DNA from: a virus
Strand: one strand, 5' to 3'
Virus record (IMG/VR): IMGVR_UViG_3300042346_001592
Coordinates: 1 to 64,000 of that record
DNA length: 64,000 nucleotides
The notes under the pieces were generated by a model, which worked only from the letters and a program-made list of their open reading frames with translations, did not search any database and had not been told where the DNA came from. Of the stretch, positions 54,147-63,250 are shown one piece after another. A program made the position numbers and the translations under genes. Positions within the stretch are counted from its first letter, which is position 1. Every line of letters starts with the position of its first letter.

Positions 54147-55297
54147 AAAAAATTACCTTAATTAAAGATACAATAGATGAGCATGATATCGGAAATTTAA
54201 TAAACTGGTTACAAAAAAATCCTAGATTGACCAAAGGTGATTATACTATTCAATTCGAACAAGAATGGTCAAAATGGTTAGGTGTAAAATTTTCAGTTTT
54301 CGTCAATTCAGGGTCATCAGCAAATTTAGCATCAATATATTCACTTTATTTATCTGGTAAATTAAAAAACAAAAAAGTGGTAATTCCTGCTGTGTCGTGG
54401 GCTACTACAGTTTCACCAATAATTCAACTAGGCCTGGATCCAATAATGTGTGATTGTGATAGAGAAAATTTGGGTTTGGATATAAATTCACTACAAAAAA
54501 TAATAGAATTTGAAGATCCTGGTGCTATAATACTAGTTCATGTTCTTGGAGTACCCAATAAAATGGATGAAATAATAGATATATGTAAAAAAAATAATAT
54601 TTTATTGGTAGAAGATACCTGCGAATCTATTGGTTCAATGTATAGAGGCAAAAAATTAGGAAATTTCGGGGATATTTCAACTTTTTCATTTTATTTTGGT
54701 CACCATATGTCAACAATAGAAGGTGGTATGATATCTACCGATAATGAGGAATTATACCATATTTTATTATCTATAAGATCGCATGGATGGGATAGAGATT
54801 TACCAAAATCAAAACAAAAAGATCTCAGAAAAAAATATTCTATTGATGATTTTAGTGCACTTTATACCTTTTATTACCCTGGTTTTAATATAAGATCTAC
54901 GGATCTACAAGCTTTTATAGGCCTGGAACAACTAAAAAAAATCAACGATATAATAGATAAAAGAAATAAAAATTATGAATTTTATCACAGTCAAATAAAA
55001 AATAATTTTTGGAAAATTGAACCGCCGAATGATTCTTTTATAAGCAACTTTGCCTATCCAATAATTTCACCAAGCAGATCTAATTTAATAAAAGAGTTAG
55101 AAAAAAACAATATTGAATGTAGACCACTCATTTGTGGTTCTATGTCAAAACAACCATTCTGGTATGAAAGATATGGTCAAGGTTCTTTCCCAAATAGTAA
55201 TCTTGTGCATGAATTAGGAATTTACGTGCCAAACAACCATCAACTAGAAAGTGAGGAAATAAAATTAATAGTAGAAGTAATTAATAAATCTATATGA
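54143..55297 (+). CDS. ColD-like PMP-dependent sugar 3-dehydratase
   Basis: A DegT-fold enzyme (SGSSANLASIYS, VPAVSWATTVSP-type region, EDTCESIGS) whose active site reads FSFYFGHHMSTIEGG with His187-His188 instead of the PLP-binding Lys. The His-His form is diagnostic for the pyridoxamine-phosphate dehydratases: ColD (GDP-4-keto-6-deoxymannose 3-dehydratase; catalytic His188) and the CDP-sugar enzyme RfbH/E1. Flanking genes gmd and fcl/colC favour ColD. The product would be a GDP-3,6-dideoxyhexose on the route to colitose. Confidence 0.8.
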   Translation: MKKITLIKDTIDEHDIGNLINWLQKNPRLTKGDYTIQFEQEWSKWLGVKFSVFVNSGSSANLASIYSLYLSGKLKNKKVVIPAVSWATTVSPIIQLGLDPIMCDCDRENLGLDINSLQKIIEFEDPGAIILVHVLGVPNKMDEIIDICKKNNILLVEDTCESIGSMYRGKKLGNFGDISTFSFYFGHHMSTIEGGMISTDNEELYHILLSIRSHGWDRDLPKSKQKDLRKKYSIDDFSALYTFYYPGFNIRSTDLQAFIGLEQLKKINDIIDKRNKNYEFYHSQIKNNFWKIEPPNDSFISNFAYPIISPSRSNLIKELEKNNIECRPLICGSMSKQPFWYERYGQGSFPNSNLVHELGIYVPNNHQLESEEIKLIVEVINKSI

Positions 55298-56286
55298 AAA
55301 AAGTATTAATAACTGGAATAAACGGCCAAGATGGATCTTATCTGGCGGAGTTTTTATTAGAAAAAAATTATAAGGTCTTTGGAACTTTAAAACGTAATTC
55401 GGTATCAGAAAACCAAACATACAGAATAGAAAAAATACACGATAGTGTTAATCTCGATTATGCCGATATGACCGATCTATCCTCGTTGATAAGTGTTATA
55501 AAAAAAGTAAAACCAGACGAAATATATAATCTTGCGGCTCAGTCACATGTTCGTATATCATTCGACCAGCCAATTTATACAGCTAACGTAACGGCCATAG
55601 GTACTCTGAATTTGTTAGAAGCAGTGAAAATTATAGATACAAACATCAAAGTTTATCAAGCCTCTTCTTCTGAAATGTTTGGAAATAATATTGATCCTGA
55701 TGGTTTTCAAAGAGAAACAACACCTATGAGTCCGGTCTCACCCTATGGATGTTCCAAAGTTTTTAGCTACAATATATGTAGAAATTATAGATATTCCTAT
55801 GGTTTATTTGTATCTAATGGTATATTATTTAATCACGAATCACCCAGAAGAGGAACAAATTTCGTGACTAACAAGGTATGTAAAGAAGCAGTAAGAATTA
55901 GTCTTGGATTATCTGAAAGACTAAAACTAGGTAATCTCGAGGCCACAAGAGATTGGGGACACGCAAAAGATTATGTTAAGGCTATGTGGCTTATTTTACA
56001 ATTGAAAAAGCCAGATGATTTTGTGTGCTCAACAGGTTTATCACATTCAGTTAGAGATTTGTGTGAATATGTTTTTTCTAAATTGAAATTAGATTACAAA
56101 AACCACGTAGAAATTGATCAAAAATTCTTGAGGCCAGAAGAACTGAACCATCTGAAAGGCGATAGTAGTAAACTCATTTCAGCTACCGGTTGGAAACCCG
56201 AATATAATTTTGAGAGTATGTTGGATGAAATGATTGAATATTGGTTAGGTTTTTACAATAAACAAACAGATAAGAATATAGAATAA
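55294..56286 (+). CDS. gmd: GDP-mannose 4,6-dehydratase
   Basis: All hallmarks are present: GINGQDGSYLAEFLL, AAQSHVRISFDQP, the catalytic SSSEMFG, YGCSK (YxxxK) and NHESPRRGTNFVT. Length (330 aa) matches Gmd. It makes GDP-4-keto-6-deoxy-D-mannose, the common precursor of GDP-fucose, GDP-rhamnose, GDP-perosamine and GDP-colitose. It overlaps the ColD-like gene by 4 nt; together with the upstream ColC/Fcl-like gene this is a compact GDP-sugar operon. Confidence 0.95.
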   Translation: MKKVLITGINGQDGSYLAEFLLEKNYKVFGTLKRNSVSENQTYRIEKIHDSVNLDYADMTDLSSLISVIKKVKPDEIYNLAAQSHVRISFDQPIYTANVTAIGTLNLLEAVKIIDTNIKVYQASSSEMFGNNIDPDGFQRETTPMSPVSPYGCSKVFSYNICRNYRYSYGLFVSNGILFNHESPRRGTNFVTNKVCKEAVRISLGLSERLKLGNLEATRDWGHAKDYVKAMWLILQLKKPDDFVCSTGLSHSVRDLCEYVFSKLKLDYKNHVEIDQKFLRPEELNHLKGDSSKLISATGWKPEYNFESMLDEMIEYWLGFYNKQTDKNIE

Positions 56287-56326
56287 TTTAAGTTCTTTAA
56301 ATAGATATTAAAAATAAATTATCAAA

Positions 56327-57171
56327 ATGTCATACATAACAAAAACAAATTTAACTCTGAATGCTTTTTTCGGTTCGCAGATTACACAGTTTGCTGGTCT
56401 ATATGCTGTTTCTAGACATTTAGGAATAGAAATAAAAATTTTTCGAGAATATATAAATACCATCTGGGACAATAAATGTTATCCTATTCAACTATTTAAT
56501 GCCTTTGAATTAGATCATTATCTATGTTCAACCGAAGATGTCCAACCAATAGATAAAACTTATAATTTACAGAATACAATAAAAGATGATGATGTATTTA
56601 AATTGGATTCGAATTTTAATTGGGATATCCAGGGTTATTTTCATACATATCATTATTGGCATGAATATAGGAATGATTTAATCAAAATATTGAATTTCAA
56701 AAAAGAAATTACAGAATTAGCAAAAAAAAAAATATCGAACTCATCAAAGGTAGTGATCAAATACCAATAATATCACTACACGTTCGTAGAGGTGATTACC
56801 TACAACTTTCATCTTTGAATTTATCACTCAACTATTTCAAAAAATCCATATCTATTTTTTCAACTTTGTTTGAAAAATTTAAAATTGTTGTTTTTTCAGA
56901 TGATATATCCTGGTGTAAGGATAATATCATTAGTGAACATATATACTTTTCAGAAAATAATTCAAATCATGTAGATATGTGTATGATGACTATGTGCGAT
57001 CATAATATTATAGCAAATAGCAGTTTTAGTTTTTGGGGCGCGTATTTGAATCAACATCAAAATAAGATTGTAATTTGTCCTAAAATGTATATTGGTCTAA
57101 GTGACCAAATTCATCAATTTATTAATTATAACTGGTATCTGAAAGAATGGATTTCTTTAGATATAATCTGA
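56327..57171 (+). CDS. GT11 fucosyl/colitosyltransferase, frameshifted at A11
   Basis: The first frame (56327-56770) carries the N-terminal half of a GT11 alpha-1,2-fucosyltransferase. It is interrupted at the A11 tract (56722-56732); reading one base back restores a frame through HVRRGDYLQL (the GT11 H-x-R-R-x-D motif) to a stop at 57171. Total length then fits GT11 (about 280 aa). The break could be phase variation, programmed slippage or a sequencing error. With gmd and ColD-like genes upstream, the donor may be GDP-fucose or GDP-colitose. Confidence 0.7.
56722..56732 (+). repeat. A11 homopolymer at the frameshift
   Basis: Eleven consecutive A bases lie exactly where the two reading frames of the GT11 gene meet. 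Gaining one A or losing two would rejoin the frames; slippery A-runs also permit -1 ribosomal frameshifting. Confidence 0.85.
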
Positions 57172-57188
57172 AAAGTAGTAGAATTATT

Positions 57189-57974
57189 CTATTTTTTCAT
57201 AGAATGGTATACATTTTTTATACCTTGTTCTGTACCAACATATTCTAAAAGCATTTGAGGAACGCCACAATACTTTTCTGCTACTCCATGTTGTTCAATT
57301 CTAATATTAACTTTGTGACTATCTAATTCATTAATTATATTTGCAATGTCTAATAAACTATACGATTTTTGATATGAACAATCTATTTCTTTTGGTGGAT
57401 TTTCATTTTGAATATAATAATCAACCAATGAAACTAAATCTTTCATATAAAAGAAATCCATAAATTTATCTTGGTGTATAATTATTTGCTCTTTATTTAT
57501 GTATCGTTTTATATTTCCTTTAATAAATCGTGTATCTAACTCATTTTCATCAAACACAGCAAATATCCTAATATTGTAAAAATTTTCTTGCTCCAATATA
57601 GATTTAGCTATTACTCTTTTACTCAACCCATATGGAGATTCTGGTTGAGTTATTTCTGCACCCGAACCAAAGTGGATTAATTTTCCAAATCTATCCCTAC
57701 AATTGAGCAGGTTATAATACATTTGAAGGTTATTATCCATATCATTGGTAATATCCTCTTTAAGTCTACTACCACCGCTTACAGCACAATGAATTACTAC
57801 ATCAAAATATTTGTGTTTTAGATATGAATCCAATACTTTAAAATGATTTAAATCAAAGTTATTTCTGGTTAGTGTGGTTATTTCATATGAATTTTTCAAT
57901 GAATTATATAAACTTTTAGCTATATAACCATTACCACCTGTTATTAATACTTGTCGCTTATTTTCTATTGGCAT
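57189..57974 (-). CDS. NAD(P)-dependent SDR epimerase/reductase
   Basis: An extended SDR with the dinucleotide motif VLITGGNGYIAKSL near the N-terminus, the HCAVSGG segment, SGAEITQPESPYGLSKR (YxxxK, about residue 115) and a later FFYMKDLV. At 261 aa it is shorter than most nucleotide-sugar epimerases. It is the last gene of the minus-strand arm, converging on the GT11 gene. A reductase or epimerase step on a nucleotide sugar is likely; the substrate is unknown. Confidence 0.75.
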   Translation of the reverse strand: MPIENKRQVLITGGNGYIAKSLYNSLKNSYEITTLTRNNFDLNHFKVLDSYLKHKYFDVVIHCAVSGGSRLKEDITNDMDNNLQMYYNLLNCRDRFGKLIHFGSGAEITQPESPYGLSKRVIAKSILEQENFYNIRIFAVFDENELDTRFIKGNIKRYINKEQIIIHQDKFMDFFYMKDLVSLVDYYIQNENPPKEIDCSYQKSYSLLDIANIINELDSHKVNIRIEQHGVAEKYCGVPQMLLEYVGTEQGIKNVYHSMKK

Positions 57975-58015
57975 ATATTAGATTATATATGTAATAAACT
58001 CTTTTATTTTTTTGT

Positions 58016-58771
58016 TTATTTTTTTCTAAATACAGCTAAATAATTTACTAATTGTTTGTCTAAAACCATTTCTACAAGTTCAAAACTATCTTGAAGTTCT
58101 TGGTTTTGTTTATCATGTAAAAAATGAGATTTAATTACTCCAGTATGTTCAGCCATTAAAAGATCTTCTGTAAGTAATGAATTGTCATATTTAAATTTAC
58201 CTCGTGTATATCTTGGATTTTGTAAGTCTTCCATAAAATAATATCCACCTGATTTAATAATATCTTTGGCTTGCCATAAACTTACAATCATATGATTAGG
58301 CCAATGACTACCATCTTCTACAAAGAAATCAAAATCATTAGGGCATTCTTGTTTAATTTCATTCCAATCACAAAAATTTCCTTGATCAGCATATATAAAA
58401 TTAACTCCCCATTCATTAATCATATTGATTTCTTCTATTTTATCTGTCAAATATGAGCCCCAAAAATTATCAACACAATATAAATCAATATCTTTAAAAT
58501 AAGAAAGCCACATTTTAGGAGAGGCATAAGGAAATCTTTTATCGCAAATCCCTATTTCAAATAATTTAATAGAGGTTTGTCTGTATGGAGCCATATATTT
58601 TTCATAAGTTTCTGTGTAACCCCAACATATGTGTTCCGGCCAGTCTTTTCCCCATGAAAGAGTAGCCTTATCAGCTGTACCTTTATCTGTTTCTAGATTA
58701 TTAGCTATCTCTGTTAGAGTTTTACTTTTATCAAAAAAAGTATTGTTTTTTGTTTTTTTAAAAAATTGCAT
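58016..58771 (-). CDS. SAM-dependent methyltransferase
   Basis: A class I methyltransferase of the type found with macrolide and sugar clusters: NLETDKGTADK near residue 30, the SAM-binding strand IKLFEIGI (about 69-76), YCVDNFWG (about 98-105), FDFFVEDGSHWPNHMIVSL (about 141) and IIKSGGYYFMEDL. It probably methylates a hydroxyl group of a sugar. It is followed after 41 nt by the SDR gene. The precise substrate is unknown. Confidence 0.7.
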   Translation of the reverse strand: MQFFKKTKNNTFFDKSKTLTEIANNLETDKGTADKATLSWGKDWPEHICWGYTETYEKYMAPYRQTSIKLFEIGICDKRFPYASPKMWLSYFKDIDLYCVDNFWGSYLTDKIEEINMINEWGVNFIYADQGNFCDWNEIKQECPNDFDFFVEDGSHWPNHMIVSLWQAKDIIKSGGYYFMEDLQNPRYTRGKFKYDNSLLTEDLLMAEHTGVIKSHFLHDKQNQELQDSFELVEMVLDKQLVNYLAVFRKK

Positions 58772-58855
58772 ATTATTATTGGTTTATCGGTTTAAAATTT
58801 AGTGTGGAGTATAAGCTTTTTATAATATAATTGTTACCTCTTGTGATTAATATTT

Positions 58856-59890
58856 TCATAAAATAGTGTGATTAAACTTATTTGAAATTAAAAGAAATTC
58901 CAATAATATAGAATCTTCTATAGGTATACCATTAATCTTTCTATGTTCATATGACATTTTTTCTTTATCACCTGCTATCATAACATCATTTGTTCCCACT
59001 TTTGGTAAATTCCTAATTTGAGTAGCCATATCTGAAAGATAACCTTTAAACCAATCAACAGATACAAACTTAGAGATATCTAACGCCATAAAAAAGTGGC
59101 TTATATTTCTATCATATGTTATGGATAAGTCATAAAGGGGTGCAATCTGCTTACTCATTGGGCCCGTGGTCAGTCCTGAACATAATATTTCAATAAACAT
59201 TCCTAGTCCAAATCCTTTATAGCCGCCAACACTATTGAGTGATACGGCTTGATGAGGATCTATAGTTGGTTGTCCATTATTATCATAGGCCCATTCTAAT
59301 TTTAGGGGCTTATTTTGTCTTTTATAATTTTTAACTTTATTCCAAGGTATTGTAGAAGTTGCCATATCTAAACAATAAGGATTTTCATCTCTCATTGGGG
59401 CTGAAAAAGCTATTGGATTAGTTCCAAAAAAAGTTTCTTTGCTACCATAAGCATTGACCAATGCTTCAGTATTAGTTAATGCCAACCCAATCATTTCATA
59501 TCTTGCAGCAATATCAGTAAAGTACCAAGCTGCACCGAAATGTGTTGAGTTCTTTACACTAACAACCCCAATTCCAGTATGTTGTGCTAATTGAATTGCT
59601 TCTAACATAGCTTTTTTTCCAGCAAAATGTCCAAATGTATTTTTAGCATCTAGTATAGATACAGAAGGACTTTTTTGCTTTATTTCAATGTTAGAATTCT
59701 TGTTGAGCCTATTAAGATTTAATTCCTTATAATAGTGTGGAAATAAGTGAATACCATGAGAGTCAACACCTTTTAAAGAGGTTTCAATTAGCGATTCAGT
59801 TACTGTATTAGCAACTTCAGCCTCAACACCAGTTGATAACATACACTCATACATTACTGCTCTGAATTTGTTAGAATCAATTAAAACCAT
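58856..59890 (-). CDS. Ldh-family (malate/L-lactate-type) oxidoreductase
   Basis: Belongs to the NAD(P)-dependent Ldh/YlbC/YjmC family, shown by GVDSHGIHLF (about residue 40), VKNSTHFGAAWYF (about 110), NAYGSKETFFGTNPIAFSAP and GYKGFGLGMFIEIL. Members reduce alpha-keto acids such as pyruvate, oxaloacetate or sugar-derived keto acids. The start is the ATG at 59890, within the 3' end of the HAD gene. Placement in the glycan arm suggests it acts on a keto-acid substituent or precursor, not central metabolism. Confidence 0.8.
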   Translation of the reverse strand: MVLIDSNKFRAVMYECMLSTGVEAEVANTVTESLIETSLKGVDSHGIHLFPHYYKELNLNRLNKNSNIEIKQKSPSVSILDAKNTFGHFAGKKAMLEAIQLAQHTGIGVVSVKNSTHFGAAWYFTDIAARYEMIGLALTNTEALVNAYGSKETFFGTNPIAFSAPMRDENPYCLDMATSTIPWNKVKNYKRQNKPLKLEWAYDNNGQPTIDPHQAVSLNSVGGYKGFGLGMFIEILCSGLTTGPMSKQIAPLYDLSITYDRNISHFFMALDISKFVSVDWFKGYLSDMATQIRNLPKVGTNDVMIAGDKEKMSYEHRKINGIPIEDSILLEFLLISNKFNHTIL

Positions 59891-60266
59891 TCTCAATAAA
59901 GTTTAAAGTATCATTCCAATTATTAAATCTATAACCATTATCATCTATGTATAAAAAGGCCCTAGGTTTCTCTGATGTTATTTCTGAGATGTAATCTAAT
60001 ATATTGTGCTTCTCTAACCACTCAGATACAAGTTGAGTGCCAGTCTTACCATTTACTAGTGGTCGGTTTGGTTTTGCCTTGGCGGTAAATATGATTATGT
60101 TGTATTGTGTAGCTAGTTTTTTAATAGCATCTAGTGATCCAGGTAAAGGTTCACCATAACAGGTGCCATCGTGAAAACCCTTGTCGAAGTTGTGAATGAC
60201 CCCATCAAAGTCAATCGCAATGTTATTGACATCATTTTCAAATCCAGGTGGGAATTTATCTATCAT
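59877..60266 (-). CDS. Small HAD-family hydrolase
   Basis: HAD signatures: IAIDFDGVIHNF (motif I, about 17-28), IIIFTAKAKPN (motif II, about 58), a Lys near residue 100 and AFLYIDDNGYRF (motif IV, about 103-114). Only 129 aa, without a large cap domain. Probably a phosphatase for a sugar phosphate or related intermediate made by the neighbouring genes. It overlaps the cupin gene by 11 nt and the Ldh gene start, so expression is coupled. Confidence 0.75.
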   Translation of the reverse strand: MIDKFPPGFENDVNNIAIDFDGVIHNFDKGFHDGTCYGEPLPGSLDAIKKLATQYNIIIFTAKAKPNRPLVNGKTGTQLVSEWLEKHNILDYISEITSEKPRAFLYIDDNGYRFNNWNDTLNFIENGFN

Positions 60267-60936
60267 ACTTTTGTATTGTCATTATAATAGTATTGTCAGT
60301 CACACCATCTAGTTGACTTGATACTTGTTTAATAATATTTGCGAAACCTACATCACCAGGAATAGTGACTAGGTGAGCTCTGTTGTTGATGTTTCGAACT
60401 AAACCACCTCTAAGAAATATGAGTAGATCTGTGTCTTTTTTTTTGTTTATAACATCTATGTCATTTATGTTTTCTACTGTAAGAGTGTTCCCACCAAAAT
60501 CGTAGATGTATGATTGGTTAAGTTCCGGTTCTTTGATCCAAAGGCAATCAGACTCTTTCGGATACTCAAAGCTATTATTCTCATATGGTTTAGACTCTCT
60601 TCCATATTTATCAAACAATCGAACCAGGTCATGTTTATCTTTTGGAGTCTCAATCTCAAGTAATAATACCTGGTCGGATAATGCTTTAGTTTGATGAAAC
60701 AATCCTCTACGGATCATAACCTTATCTAAACCTTGTAGTATTCTCTTATCACTTAAAAAAGATATCTCTGCAATTCCGTCTAAAAGAACTAATCCTGTGG
60801 TTTTAGTTGGGTGGCAATGCATTGAGGTACTTTGATCTTTCTTAATATTAAGAAACCACAAACCTACTTCCTCATTCTCATAAGCAAGATACTCATACCC
60901 CCATGGTTTTTTTACAATGTTTTTATTATGACTCAT
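60256..60936 (-). CDS. Cupin-domain protein, 226 aa
   Basis: The N-terminal half is a cupin (KPWGYEYLAYEN, STSMHCHPTKTTGLVLLDG with two His, then GLFHQTKAL), of the kind related to mannose-6-phosphate isomerase and sugar-binding cupins. A second cupin-like half (about residues 145-220) lacks clear metal ligands. It overlaps the DJ-1/PfpI gene and the HAD gene by 11 nt each. Likely role: sugar binding, isomerisation or epimerisation within the cluster. Confidence 0.65.
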   Translation of the reverse strand: MSHNKNIVKKPWGYEYLAYENEEVGLWFLNIKKDQSTSMHCHPTKTTGLVLLDGIAEISFLSDKRILQGLDKVMIRRGLFHQTKALSDQVLLLEIETPKDKHDLVRLFDKYGRESKPYENNSFEYPKESDCLWIKEPELNQSYIYDFGGNTLTVENINDIDVINKKKDTDLLIFLRGGLVRNINNRAHLVTIPGDVGFANIIKQVSSQLDGVTDNTIIMTIQKYDR

Positions 60937-61480
60937 GACTTAACTTATTATAGGTTTCTATTAACTCTTTCATCCAATGGCCAACCCATTTATAGTGTGG
61001 ACTACTTATAATATTATTATCAACTACTGCGGGTGCATCAACAAATATAGCTCCGGCATTCCAAATATCTTGTTCCATGCTATAATAAGCAGACACTTTT
61101 CTTCCTTGTAAGATTTTTGCTGTGATAAGCATTTGCGCACCAGAACAGATGCTTCCAATAATCTTGCCTAGTTTATTCCATTTAATAATAAACTTAACTG
61201 CTGTAACTTCTAAACGAAGCTTTTCTAATGATATTACACCACCTGGGATGATAAGAATATCATATTCGTTTAGGAATTTTTCAAACTTGTCTAGATCTTG
61301 TAGATCCTTAAGCAAAAAATGACTTGGAATTGATCCTCCTAATATTCCTTTTACCTTATTGATAGTATTTGATATAACATCTACTTGAAATCCTTCTTCG
61401 AGTAGACGATAGTATGGATAAATGGCTTCGTAGTCTTTATAACCTTCATAGGTCATTATTAATGCTTTATTTTGTTTCAT
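60926..61480 (-). CDS. DJ-1/PfpI-family protein
   Basis: The nucleophile elbow is visible as IGSICSGAQML (about residue 108-118) with Cys, preceded by DILIIPGG (about 74-81); both are characteristic of the DJ-1/PfpI superfamily, which includes chaperones, glyoxalases and amidases. At 184 aa it is a standard single domain. Its neighbours are a ThDP enzyme upstream (gap 18 nt) and a cupin downstream (11 nt overlap). The role within a glycan cluster is not known. Confidence 0.75.
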   Translation of the reverse strand: MKQNKALIMTYEGYKDYEAIYPYYRLLEEGFQVDVISNTINKVKGILGGSIPSHFLLKDLQDLDKFEKFLNEYDILIIPGGVISLEKLRLEVTAVKFIIKWNKLGKIIGSICSGAQMLITAKILQGRKVSAYYSMEQDIWNAGAIFVDAPAVVDNNIISSPHYKWVGHWMKELIETYNKLSHES

Positions 61481-61498
61481 GTTGCTTTTATATTTTTA

Positions 61499-63250
61499 TT
61501 ATTTGTATATTGGTATGATCATTTCCTTCTCATATATTTCTTTTGGCAAAAACGGAAACATATTTTCAAGAGGCTGGGATATTAGTTTTCCATCATCTGT
61601 TTGTAGTGTAGCAGAAGTTGGGTAAATTTCTTCATTAGGGGGGCATATTATTTCGCATAAATAATATCCTTTATAATTGATAATTGTTTCTAGTTTTGCT
61701 TTTAGTTCATTTATATCGTTAATTCGAGTAAATGGAAATCCGTATGCATAAGCAATTTTTTCAGCATCAGGGAAGGATATTCCTGAAGATGGGCTTTCTC
61801 CAGATAGTCTTTGATTAAAGAATTTAATTTGAGTATTTCTAATAGATAGATAACCCCCATTATTTAATATAAACAATTTTATAGGTAACTTATTTTCAAC
61901 AATAGTTTGTAATTCTTGGATATTAAATTGAAAGGAACCCTCCCCTGTAACACCAATAATAGTTGAGTTTGGATTAGCAAAGCATGCTCCTATGGCAGCT
62001 GGCAATGCAAACCCCATTTCTCCTTGAGCTGAGGGGATTATAAGTTTATTATTAATTAAAGATTGAGCTAATACATAGTAAGATGAACCAGCATCTGTTA
62101 TCACAATTGAATCTTTAGATATTTCAGATAACTCTTTAGAAAAGGAATACATATTTAATTGGTTGATATCATCTCTATCAAAAACAGGCCACATATTTTT
62201 CCAATTAATACATTTACTTATCCACTCTTGATTATTATTTATATAATTCGAAGAGTCAGTTGCAAAAAAATTTGTCAAATCATCTTCAATTATTTGTTCA
62301 ATTTTTACAGTTTCTTTAAGATGTTCATTTTTATCAATATCAACAACTACAATTTTAGCTTTTCGACCGAATAAATGATATTGATAACCAGTTGCTGGTA
62401 TGCTCAATGATGTTCCCAATCCTATAATAAGATCTGAGTTGGCTACAGCAAAATTTCCTGCTCTAGTACCTTTTAAACCTATTCTGCCAACATATAGCGG
62501 GTGGTTTTCAGGGAGAAGATTAGTTCCTAGAAAAGTTACAGCTACTGGTATTTGGTGCTTCTCAACAAATTTTTTAAATGCTTGTTTGGTATTTGATAAG
62601 TTTATACCATTACCTGCTATAATAATAGGGCGTTTTGAATCATTTAAGTATCTCATAAGTACAGATACAGATTTATTATCTATTATTATATCATCAGGAG
62701 TATAATGATGTAGATTATTTTCATCAATTAAAGTAGATTGTATATCTAGGGGGATATCAATCCAAACAGGGCCTGGTCTGTTTGAAGTACATAAATGATA
62801 TGCCTTTTCTAGCTCGTATGCTATATCCTCAGCACTTTCAATCATAACGGCATATTTGGTAATAGATTCAACAATTTTAATTATATTTGCTTCTTGAACT
62901 CCTAATTTTCTTAAGGAAACTTTTTTTAAAAAAGTTGTATCTTTTTTATTAACTTGCCCAGATATAAACATAACTTTATGACTATCTTGCCAAGCATCTA
63001 AAAGTCCGGTTATTGTATTTGTGCTTCCACACCCTGTTGTTGGGATTACTACAGAAACATCATTAGTAACTTTAGTATAACCAACTGCTGCCATAGCACA
63101 TGCTTGTTCATGATGGCAGAATACAGGTTTAATATTACTTTGGGCAATAGCATCATTCAAAAACATAGCCCCACCTCCTGTTACTTCAAATACATGTTTA
63201 ATATTTTTTTGTTCTAAAAATGATGCTACATAATCGGCCACTCTTACCAT
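61499..63250 (-). CDS. Acetolactate-synthase-like ThDP enzyme
   Basis: A three-domain ThDP enzyme: the catalytic Glu in CHHEQACAMAAVGYT (about residue 48), a middle domain with RPIIIAGNGINLS, and the cofactor site GVTGEGSFQFNIQELQT (about 425) plus LFILNNGGYLSIRNTQ. This build matches acetolactate synthase and related carboligases or decarboxylases. In surface-glycan clusters such enzymes are thought to add or remove two-carbon units on sugars or acids. Here it may act with the Ldh-family and RmlB-like neighbours. Substrate unknown. Confidence 0.85.
   Translation of the reverse strand: MVRVADYVASFLEQKNIKHVFEVTGGGAMFLNDAIAQSNIKPVFCHHEQACAMAAVGYTKVTNDVSVVIPTTGCGSTNTITGLLDAWQDSHKVMFISGQVNKKDTTFLKKVSLRKLGVQEANIIKIVESITKYAVMIESAEDIAYELEKAYHLCTSNRPGPVWIDIPLDIQSTLIDENNLHHYTPDDIIIDNKSVSVLMRYLNDSKRPIIIAGNGINLSNTKQAFKKFVEKHQIPVAVTFLGTNLLPENHPLYVGRIGLKGTRAGNFAVANSDLIIGLGTSLSIPATGYQYHLFGRKAKIVVVDIDKNEHLKETVKIEQIIEDDLTNFFATDSSNYINNNQEWISKCINWKNMWPVFDRDDINQLNMYSFSKELSEISKDSIVITDAGSSYYVLAQSLINNKLIIPSAQGEMGFALPAAIGACFANPNSTIIGVTGEGSFQFNIQELQTIVENKLPIKLFILNNGGYLSIRNTQIKFFNQRLSGESPSSGISFPDAEKIAYAYGFPFTRINDINELKAKLETIINYKGYYLCEIICPPNEEIYPTSATLQTDDGKLISQPLENMFPFLPKEIYEKEMIIPIYK

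Noticed and set aside
57171-57189. TAGAATTATTCTA inverted repeat as a terminator
   Set aside because: The stem is only four to six weak base pairs with almost no loop; it is not a convincing terminator.
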